Positions 54,313 to 64,000 of a DNA stretch of 64,000 nt are shown here, piece after piece; the first letter of the stretch is position 1, and every line of letters starts with the position of its first letter. The notes under the pieces were generated by a model. The model did no database searches. It saw only the letters and a list, made by a program, of their open reading frames with translations, and was not told the origin of the DNA. This DNA is from Caballeronia sp. dw_276. Lineage in GTDB: Bacteria > Pseudomonadota > Gammaproteobacteria > Burkholderiales > Burkholderiaceae. Location: NCBI RefSeq assembly GCF_018449635.1, contig NZ_JAAVUV010000007.1, positions 124,001 to 188,000 on the forward strand. Direction: 5' to 3'. The position numbers and the translations under genes were made by a program.

Positions 54313-56769
54313 CTACGACGTCACCACCAAAGGCTCCACATGCCAGATGTGCTTCGCATATTCGGCAATCGTGCGATCCGACGAGAAAATGCCCATGCCG
54401 GCGACGTTCTCGATTGCGCTTCGGGTCCACGCATCTTTATCGAGGAACTTGGCGTCGACCTCGGCTTGCGTGCGGTCGAAACTGTCGAAGTCGGCAAGCA
54501 CCATGTAGTGATCGCCCCAGTCAACGAGCGTGTGGAAGATGTCATAGAACCGGTGCGGCTGGTCCGGCGAAAAGTGCCCGAGCCGGATCTGGTCGAGCGC
54601 CATCTTCAGCTCAGGATTCTCTTCGTAGATCTGACGCGGACGATAACCCGTCGCGCGCAACGCATCGATCTCTTCGGTCGAGTGCCCAAAAATGAACATG
54701 TTCTCGCGGCCAACGGCATCGCAGATTTCGATGTTCGCGCCATCCAGCGTGCCAATGGTTAGCGCTCCGTTCAACGCAAGTTTCATGTTGCCGGTACCCG
54801 ACGCTTCCGTGCCGGCCATCGAAATCTGCTGCGACAAATCTGCGGCCGGAATGATCAGCTCGGCAACGCTCACGCCATAGTTCGGAATGAATCCGACCTT
54901 CAACCGGTCACCAATGAGCGGGTCATTGTTGACCATCTCGGCGACGTCGTTGATCAGCTTGATGATGGTTTTCGCCATCTTGTAGGCGGACGCCGCCTTG
55001 CCCGCGAACATCACCACGCGCGGCGTCCACGCTTTCTCCGGCGCCTCGCGAATGCGGTTGTATCGCACGATCACATGCAGGATGTTCAGCAGTTGCCGCT
55101 TGTACTCGTGAATGCGCTTGACCTGCAAATCGAAAAGCGCATTCGGGTCGATGATCGCGCCCGTTTCAAGCTTCGCACGCGCGGCGAGCCGCACCTTGCT
55201 AGCGAACTTCGCTTCGTGGAAAGCCGACCTGAACTCCGGATCATCGCGCCATTCGCGCAAACGTGCGAGCTCGAACAAGTCGGTACGCCAGCGCGGTCCA
55301 AGCCGCTCATCGATAAGCGAAGACAGCTTGGGACTCGCTTGCGACAGCCACCGGCGCGGTGTGATGCCGTTCGTCACGTTCGTAAAACGCTCGGGGTACA
55401 TGCGCGCGAAATCCGAAAAGATGTTCTGCGTCATCAACTGGGAATGCAGCTTCGACACACCGTTCACCGTGTGGCTTGCAACAATCGCGAGATGCGCCAT
55501 GCGCACGCGGCGCTGGCCGTATTCGTCCACGAGCGAAATGCGGCGGATCAGGTCCATGTCGCGACCGAACTTCTCGCCCACTTGCTTGAGAAAATCCGCG
55601 TTGATGTCGAAGATGATTTCAAGGTGACGCGGCAACAGACGGGACAACATCTCCACGTCCCACGTCTCCAGCGCTTCGGGCATCAGCGTGTGGTTCGTGT
55701 ACGAGAACATCTGTTGCACGAGTTTCCACGCCTTGTCCCACGGCAGATGATGCGTGTCCACCAGCAGCCGCATCAACTCGGGAATGGCGAGCACCGGGTG
55801 TGTGTCGTTCAGATGCACCGCGACCTTTTCTGCAAGCCGTCCGAAATGCGTGTGCGTGCGTTGATATCGGCGGATCAAGTCCTGCATCGTCGCCGATACA
55901 AAGAAGTATTCCTGGCGCAAACGCAGTTCGCGTCCGGCTTGCGTGGAGTCGTCCGGATAAAGCAGACGGGACACGTGTTCCGAGGTATTTTTTGCTTCGA
56001 CGGAACGCCGGTAATCGCCCTGATTGAATGCGGAAAGATCGAATTCGTCCGTGGCGCGCGCGGACCAGAGGCGCAGCGTGTTGGTCGCGGTCGTGGCGAA
56101 ACCCGGGATCACGGTGTCGTACGCCATGGCGTTCACGTGTTCCGTGTCAATCCATTCGGTGCGATCTTCATGGCGAACGGTGCGTCCGCCGAAATGAATC
56201 ACGTAGTTCACTTCTGGACGCGGAAATTCCCACGGGTTGCCCGCGCGCAGCCAGTAATCGGGCGTTTCGACCTGATTGCCGTCAACGATGGTCTGCCTGA
56301 ACATGCCGTATTCGTAGCGGATTCCGTAACCAAAACCCGGAATGCCGACGGTTGCCATTGAATCGAGAAAACAGGCTGCCAGACGGCCAAGGCCGCCATT
56401 GCCGAGCGCGGCATCGGGCTCGAGGTTCTCGAGAGTGTTGATATCGACGCCCAGGCCGTTGAGGGCTTCACGGACTTCCTCGTGAATGCCCAGCGCAAGT
56501 AGCGCGTTGGTGAAGGTCCGGCCGATCAGGAACTCCATCGACAGGTAGTAAACGCGCTTGACGTCCTGCTCGTATTGCTGTCGCGTGGTTTTCATCCAGC
56601 GGGCGACCAGTCGGTCGCGGACCGCCAGTTCCACTGCATGCAGCCAGTCGCGCGGCTGGGCGGTCACGGCATCTTTACCGACACCGTACATGAGCCGGTT
56701 TGAAATGGAGCGCCTGAGCGCATCGACGGTGCTATTGAGTTGTTCGAACTCCAGGTCGACGGATGTCAT
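54313..56769 (-). CDS. glgP: Glycogen/alpha-glucan phosphorylase
   Basis: 818 residues, normal for the family. PLP-binding region SGTGNMKLALNGALTIGTLDGANIEI, the N-terminal LAACFLDSMATVGIPGFGYGIRYEYGMF, and NDTHPVLAIPELMRLL are diagnostic. It releases glucose-1-phosphate from glycogen or maltodextrin with phosphate. No other glg genes are adjacent. Upstream (56770-57024) lies a T-rich promoter region. Confidence 0.97.
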   Translation of the reverse strand: MTSVDLEFEQLNSTVDALRRSISNRLMYGVGKDAVTAQPRDWLHAVELAVRDRLVARWMKTTRQQYEQDVKRVYYLSMEFLIGRTFTNALLALGIHEEVREALNGLGVDINTLENLEPDAALGNGGLGRLAACFLDSMATVGIPGFGYGIRYEYGMFRQTIVDGNQVETPDYWLRAGNPWEFPRPEVNYVIHFGGRTVRHEDRTEWIDTEHVNAMAYDTVIPGFATTATNTLRLWSARATDEFDLSAFNQGDYRRSVEAKNTSEHVSRLLYPDDSTQAGRELRLRQEYFFVSATMQDLIRRYQRTHTHFGRLAEKVAVHLNDTHPVLAIPELMRLLVDTHHLPWDKAWKLVQQMFSYTNHTLMPEALETWDVEMLSRLLPRHLEIIFDINADFLKQVGEKFGRDMDLIRRISLVDEYGQRRVRMAHLAIVASHTVNGVSKLHSQLMTQNIFSDFARMYPERFTNVTNGITPRRWLSQASPKLSSLIDERLGPRWRTDLFELARLREWRDDPEFRSAFHEAKFASKVRLAARAKLETGAIIDPNALFDLQVKRIHEYKRQLLNILHVIVRYNRIREAPEKAWTPRVVMFAGKAASAYKMAKTIIKLINDVAEMVNNDPLIGDRLKVGFIPNYGVSVAELIIPAADLSQQISMAGTEASGTGNMKLALNGALTIGTLDGANIEICDAVGRENMFIFGHSTEEIDALRATGYRPRQIYEENPELKMALDQIRLGHFSPDQPHRFYDIFHTLVDWGDHYMVLADFDSFDRTQAEVDAKFLDKDAWTRSAIENVAGMGIFSSDRTIAEYAKHIWHVEPLVVTS

Positions 56770-57024
56770 CGAACTCTCCAGAAAGCATTAACGCACAAAG
56801 CCCTCGGGTACATAGCCTGCGTCGGCCAGACCCAAGCGGGACGGGCCGTGGGAACAGGCAGATTACGCTATTTTTATTTTTTTGGTAATGCCTGTGCATC
56901 CCGCCGGGGCAGGCGTGGAATATGCGCGACAGCTATAGCGAGTTCGAGTGTTTGTCGTATTTCCGTCATTCCGGAGTGAAAATTTACGGGTTCGATGCGA
57001 CTATTTTTAGTTCGGTTTCCTTAT

Positions 57025-57600
57025 CTATTGCACAGCTTGATTCGCCGCACGATGCCGCTCGGAAAGCCTTTCGATCAGCTTGATATAGTGGTTGAGCGGT
57101 GGTGTGTCGCATTCTGGTTGCTTGGCAAGATCGTCCCAGCGGCGCAAGGAAAGCGCATCTTGCGCGAAAGGCTTACGCAGGAATTCTTCCGCTTCTTCCT
57201 CGCTGAAAATACCGCCTTGCAGCTTGAGGCTGCGCACGGAATCAGCCGAAAGCTTTGAGAAATATTCCGCATCAATCGCGCACAAACAACGCTTTGCATC
57301 GACGTGAAGACGGATGGGTTCTAGCACGGCATCGCTGAAAAGCGGCCGCAGAAATGGCAGCGCGAAATACTGGTGCAAGTCGTCGATACCGCGCGCACTC
57401 GGTGTCTCGCCCTGCAGGTTCAACAAGTGGCCCAGATCGTGCAAGAAGGCCGCGCCGACAAGCGCTTCGCCTGCACCGGCGTTTTCCGCCAGCGCCGCGC
57501 TCTGCAAAGCGTGCTGCAGTTGCGTCACGGGTTCGCCGCTGTACGCCATCGCGCCGTAAGTAGTGAAAAGATGACGGATATCAGGAAGTGTCAGCGCCAT
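57025..57600 (-). CDS. PhnZ-like HD-domain phosphonate oxygenase
   Basis: 191 residues. It matches the HD proteins of phosphonate operons. Residues corresponding to the PhnZ di-iron oxygenase are visible: Tyr20, Glu23, His30, His54-Asp55, His58, His76, His99 and Asp156. PhnZ cleaves 2-amino-1-hydroxyethylphosphonate to glycine and phosphate; that substrate needs a PhnY* dioxygenase, not seen in the window. Its ATG follows the ALDH gene stop by 1 base, so it belongs to the phn operon. Last gene of that operon. Confidence 0.82.
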   Translation of the reverse strand: MALTLPDIRHLFTTYGAMAYSGEPVTQLQHALQSAALAENAGAGEALVGAAFLHDLGHLLNLQGETPSARGIDDLHQYFALPFLRPLFSDAVLEPIRLHVDAKRCLCAIDAEYFSKLSADSVRSLKLQGGIFSEEEAEEFLRKPFAQDALSLRRWDDLAKQPECDTPPLNHYIKLIERLSERHRAANQAVQ

Positions 57601-57601
57601 G

Positions 57602-60461
<2,860 letters not shown>

Positions 60462-61301
60462 TCAGGCGATACGCCGCCGCGGAACCTTTGCTGCGATCAG
60501 CAACAACGCAGCCAGGGACACGGCCAGCAGGATCAGAGAAAGCGCCGATGCCGGCAAGTAATATCCGCGATTCACCTGCCCCACGACAACAATAGGAACC
60601 GTCGCGAATCCCGGCGGATAAACGGTCAGCGTCGCGCCGAGCTCGCCCAGCGACAACGCAAATCCAAGCGCAAGGCTTGCGCGTATTGCCGGCACGAGTT
60701 GCGGGAGGACTACGCGTGAAAGCACCATGGAAGGCGGCGCGCCGAGACTCGCGGCGGCTTCGCGCAGGATCGTGAGTTCGGGACGCAGCGCAGCGGCTGC
60801 GCATCGATAACAAAACGGCAGCACGAGCGCCAACTGCACCAGCACCACGATTGCAGCCGAGCCCGAAATATCCAGCGGCTTCTTGTGATACGCGATCAAC
60901 ACGGCCAGCCCGAGCACAACACTCGGCACGCCGTTGGGCATCATTGCGATGGTATCGGCCCATGCGCCTACGCCGCGACGGTCACGGCCTTCGAGCGCGA
61001 GCGCCAGCCAGAGGCCAAGAACGGTACCCAACACCGCCACGCCGAAGCCGACTTCAAGGCTCGTCGTCAGTGCATCGAAGTCGCTTGAACCGAGGCGTTC
61101 GAACCAGCGCATGCTGAAACCATCGGGGAAGATCGTTCCGGACCAATGGGACGCCACGCTGGAAAGCGCGACCACGATCACGGGCAAAACAAACAACCAG
61201 AAGCATAAAAGCGCGGCAAAACAGGTGAAGATCCACCCACCGATCCGCTTCAGCGTGAACGGCTTCGAAATGCTGACTGGCAGCGAAAATTCAGTTGCCA
61301 T
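60462..61301 (-). CDS. phnV: 2-aminoethylphosphonate ABC transporter permease PhnV
   Basis: 279 residues, six membrane helices, EAA-loop region REAAASLGAPPSMVLSRVVLPQLVPAIRASLALGF. Overlaps phnU by 11 bases. Second permease of the 2-AEP importer. Confidence 0.92.
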   Translation of the reverse strand: MATEFSLPVSISKPFTLKRIGGWIFTCFAALLCFWLFVLPVIVVALSSVASHWSGTIFPDGFSMRWFERLGSSDFDALTTSLEVGFGVAVLGTVLGLWLALALEGRDRRGVGAWADTIAMMPNGVPSVVLGLAVLIAYHKKPLDISGSAAIVVLVQLALVLPFCYRCAAAALRPELTILREAAASLGAPPSMVLSRVVLPQLVPAIRASLALGFALSLGELGATLTVYPPGFATVPIVVVGQVNRGYYLPASALSLILLAVSLAALLLIAAKVPRRRIA

Positions 61302-62190
61302 TGCGGCCTCCCGTGCGCCGGTTCACACGCCTGTAGAGCGCGTACAGCGAGAGCGACATCGCGAGCATGACGACGGCTCCGGCGGCCGCTGTCGGCAAGT
61401 CCAGGTCGACTGTCGCGGAACTGTAGATCGCCATCGGTAATGTAATCAGATGCGCGCTGCCAAGGACGAGCAAGATGCCGAATTCGTTGAGCGTCAGCAG
61501 GAAACACAGAATGGTTCCCGCCGCGATACCCGGCCATGCAAGCGGCAAGATGACCTTGAACGCGACCATCCAGCCGTTCGCGCCGAGGCTCTTCGCGGCT
61601 TCGATCAGCCGCATGTCGAGCGTCGCAAACGAAGCCAGCGTCGGCCGCACGACGAACGGCGCGTAGAACACGACCTCCGCCAGAATCACGCCGCCGATAC
61701 CAAACAAAAAGTCGAGCGGCGGATTCTGCAAGTTGAACAGGCGCTGCAAACCGATGCTCACCGACCCTTGCGATCCGTATAAAAAGATCAGCGTGAACGC
61801 GACCAGAAACGAAGGGAACGCAACGAACAATTCGAGGAAACGCGTGACGAGTTTCGCCCCGGGAAAGGGCTTGAAAAATAGTATCGATGCAAGCAATACA
61901 CCGAGCAACGACGCCAGTGTTGCGCTCGCGAAGAGGATGCCAAGTGTGGTGCCAATGACGCCGCTTGTTTCGGGATTGGTGAAGAACGCGGAGTACGCCT
62001 GCAAGCTCATACCATGCTTGCCGGTCACGCTCAACAACAACAATTGGATGAGCGGATAGATCACCAGCGGCCCGAGCACGACCACCAGAATGAACCAGAG
62101 CTGCCACTGCGCACGCCGTTCGCGACGGCGTTTTGCGATCGTGTGCGCGGGGTCGTCGGCCAGATGTTCACTCGCTGATAAGGACGACAT
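61291..62190 (-). CDS. phnU: 2-aminoethylphosphonate ABC transporter permease PhnU
   Basis: 299 residues from MSSLSASEH, chosen because GAGG stands 7 bases before ATG 62190. Six membrane helices and EAA loop (MRLIEAAKSLGANGWMVAFKVILPLAWPGIAAG). Starts inside the last codons of phnT (23-base overlap). Confidence 0.92.
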   Translation of the reverse strand: MSSLSASEHLADDPAHTIAKRRRERRAQWQLWFILVVVLGPLVIYPLIQLLLLSVTGKHGMSLQAYSAFFTNPETSGVIGTTLGILFASATLASLLGVLLASILFFKPFPGAKLVTRFLELFVAFPSFLVAFTLIFLYGSQGSVSIGLQRLFNLQNPPLDFLFGIGGVILAEVVFYAPFVVRPTLASFATLDMRLIEAAKSLGANGWMVAFKVILPLAWPGIAAGTILCFLLTLNEFGILLVLGSAHLITLPMAIYSSATVDLDLPTAAAGAVVMLAMSLSLYALYRRVNRRTGGRNGN

Positions 62191-63265
62191 CGTCAACCTC
62201 ATGGCGTAGGGAAACACGTGCGCCCTTTTCGGGCATCGGGCCATGCGAGCGTTGCATGGTGACGAGCACGGGCTTGTCGGGCAACGCATCGAGCATTACC
62301 GAAACCGACAACGCCGCGCCATACCATTCCACCGAAGCAATCGTGCCGTGCAATTGCGCGCTGCCCAGCGGCACGATCGACAAACACTCGGGACGGACAC
62401 ACGCAAGCTTGTCGCGTTCGTCGTGCCGTGCGTCGCCGATAGGAAACATGATCGATGGCGGCAACAGATTCGCCGCGCCAAGGTAACGCGCGACGAACGC
62501 GTCCTTCGGGTTGTCATAGAGTTCGCGCGGCGTGCCGAGTTGCGCGATGCGACCATCGCGCATCAGCAACGTGCGGTCCGACAGCACGAGGGCATCGTCC
62601 TGATCGTGCGTGACACATACGATGGTCAGGTTCGGCAGGCGCTCGTGCAACGCTTTCAATTCGGTACGAACCGATGCACGCAGGTTGGCATCGAGTGCCG
62701 AAAGCGGTTCATCGAGCAGCAATACATCTGGCTCGATCACCAGCGCCCGCGCAAGCGCCACACGCTGCTGCATGCCGCCCGAGAGCTGCGCTGGCATCAC
62801 GTGACCCGCATCGCCGAGTTGCACGAGCTTGAGCGCATCAGCCACACGCCGTGCTATCTCTCCGGCTTTCAGACGCCGCGCCCGCAAACCGAACGCGACG
62901 TTATCGAACACTGAAAGATGCGGAAACAGCGCGTAGCTTTGAAACAGCAGCCCAAGGTTGCGCTTGAACGGCGGCACGTGCGTGAGGTCACGCCCGGCCA
63001 CCGTCAGCCGTCCCGCGAGGCCGTCCGCTTCCACGAAGCCCGCGATAAACCGCAGCAACGTCGTCTTGCCGCAACCACTGCGGCCGAGCACGGTCAGCAG
63101 TTCACCACGTTCGATAGTCAGCGAGAGGTCGTCGAGCACCGTTCGCGCGCCAAAACGCACGCTCAGGCCTTCGATATGCACGCCGCCATGCGCCGGCTTG
63201 AATGAATCAGCGGCAGCGGCTTCGCGAGTGGCCGGAGCCAGCGTCAAAGTGTTCACGGTTCGCAT
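62168..63265 (-). CDS. phnT: 2-aminoethylphosphonate ABC transporter ATPase PhnT
   Basis: 365 residues. Walker A GRSGCGKTTLLR, signature LSGGMQQRVALARAL, Walker B VLLLDEPLSALD and a C-terminal TOBE-like segment (about 270-360). Energises PhnUV. Confidence 0.93.
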   Translation of the reverse strand: MRTVNTLTLAPATREAAAADSFKPAHGGVHIEGLSVRFGARTVLDDLSLTIERGELLTVLGRSGCGKTTLLRFIAGFVEADGLAGRLTVAGRDLTHVPPFKRNLGLLFQSYALFPHLSVFDNVAFGLRARRLKAGEIARRVADALKLVQLGDAGHVMPAQLSGGMQQRVALARALVIEPDVLLLDEPLSALDANLRASVRTELKALHERLPNLTIVCVTHDQDDALVLSDRTLLMRDGRIAQLGTPRELYDNPKDAFVARYLGAANLLPPSIMFPIGDARHDERDKLACVRPECLSIVPLGSAQLHGTIASVEWYGAALSVSVMLDALPDKPVLVTMQRSHGPMPEKGARVSLRHEVDDVVLISE

Positions 63266-63295
63266 CCTTGATAGCTTTGATATGAACGCAAGCGC

Positions 63296-64000
63296 TTAAG
63301 ACTTCGGCTTGACCACATCGAGCTGCTTCCCCGAATTGCCGATCACGTCATTCTTCCAGCGCGTGGTCCATGCGGCTTTCTTGTCCATGACCTGATTCCA
63401 GTCGACAGGAATCAGCTTCACGCCCGCGATGGCCTGCTTGACCGTCTCGCCATTCTTGCCGGCAAGCGGAACATCGGTGCGGCCCGGAATGCCGTAGATG
63501 TCCGGCACCTTCGCCTGGACTTCCTTCGACATCAGGTAGTCGACCAGCTTCTTGCCTTCAGCCTGGTTCGGTCCGCCCTTGATGAGACCAATCGCGTAAG
63601 GCAACTGGAACGTGGTCGGTGCTTCGCCGGCTTTGGCCGAAAGGAAGATCGGCTTGAGCGAAAGGCCGCCGTTGGTGGCGTCATCGAGGTCCATCTGCAG
63701 GTCGCCATTCGCGAACGAGATCTCGTTGCGCGAAAGCAATACGTCGAGGTAACCCGTGCCCTTCGTATGGAATTTCGCGCTCTTCTCGAGATCCTTCAGG
63801 TAGTCGAACGCCTTGTCCTCGCCCATCAGCGCGCTCGTCAGGATGATCACGGCCATGCCGTCGCCGGCGGTCGCGGGATTCGAGTAAGCGATCTTGCCGC
63901 CAAAGTCAGGATGCAACAAATCGCCAAACGTCTTCGGCGCGGTCTTCGTGATTTCGGGGTTGATCGCGAACGAGAAATAGTTGTTCACGAACGTCGCCCA
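63296..64000 (-). CDS. phnS: 2-aminoethylphosphonate-binding protein PhnS, partial (N-terminus cut)
   Basis: 235 residues of the C-terminal part; the frame runs off the right edge (WATFVNNYFSF...). Extracellular solute-binding protein of the iron/AEP class: PKTFGDLLHPDFGGKIAYSNPATAGDG, NEISFANGDLQMDLDD, GGPNQAEGKKLVDYLMSKEVQ. Signal peptide and start lie outside the window. The assignment rests on the phnTUV-phnA-phnY context. Confidence 0.9.
   Translation of the reverse strand, partial: WATFVNNYFSFAINPEITKTAPKTFGDLLHPDFGGKIAYSNPATAGDGMAVIILTSALMGEDKAFDYLKDLEKSAKFHTKGTGYLDVLLSRNEISFANGDLQMDLDDATNGGLSLKPIFLSAKAGEAPTTFQLPYAIGLIKGGPNQAEGKKLVDYLMSKEVQAKVPDIYGIPGRTDVPLAGKNGETVKQAIAGVKLIPVDWNQVMDKKAAWTTRWKNDVIGNSGKQLDVVKPKS

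Noticed and set aside
55075..56361. Plus-strand frame of 428 residues opposite glgP
   Set aside because: Antisense to a highly conserved phosphorylase; composition typical of shadows.

Overview
The window looks like chromosomal DNA of a Burkholderia-group betaproteobacterium (Paraburkholderia or Caballeronia-like). This rests on the high GC content, two general porins of the Burkholderia OmpC type with an AQSSVTLYGLID start, many AraC/LysR regulators, and dense catabolic operons. No rRNA, tRNA, insertion sequence, phage gene or CRISPR array was seen. Both edges cut genes: a sensor kinase at the left and the phosphonate-binding protein PhnS at the right.

Layout: 0-5 kb holds a NERD-UvrD helicase, a small periplasmic protein coupled to a histidine kinase, a GST and a receiver-only response regulator. 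5.3-8.4 kb is a hydroxyproline module: AraC regulator, 4-hydroxyproline 2-epimerase and a DapA-like deaminase, with a repeated operator-like sequence between the divergent genes. 8.5-18.2 kb is the most interesting part, a molybdenum island. It carries an unknown protein, a DUF2325 coiled-coil protein, a short ModE DNA-binding protein, a NifQ-like protein, a porin, a molybdopterin-fold protein, a beta-propeller lipoprotein, a di-Mop molbindin, a ModA-like binding protein and a ModB-ModC fusion. Five 24-bp sites of the form CGTTATAT-N8-ATATAACG (ModE-box-like, always an 8-base spacer) lie in its intergenic regions, so the whole island is probably one ModE regulon.

18-34 kb is mixed: atypical response regulator, MFS pump, outer-membrane protein, motAB with a sigma-28 promoter, a second porin, aspartate 4-decarboxylase, a UvrA2-like ATPase, an OYE reductase with an ArsR repressor and a perfect operator palindrome, a RibD-like reductase and an HSL-type esterase. 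34-48 kb is a complete furfural/HMF/furoate pathway (hmfFGABCDEH plus an MFS transporter) in one long minus-strand operon, flanked by two paralogous LysR genes. Its furoyl-CoA dehydrogenase (HmfABC) is a molybdenum enzyme, which gives the molybdenum island a possible client. 48-54 kb has a VOC protein, two small proteins and an amidohydrolase-ABC transporter operon. 54-57 kb is glycogen phosphorylase. 57-64 kb is a 2-aminoethylphosphonate locus: phnS(partial)-T-U-V, phosphonoacetate hydrolase, phosphonoacetaldehyde dehydrogenase and a PhnZ-like HD oxygenase.

All family names come from reading motifs in the translations. No database search was possible.
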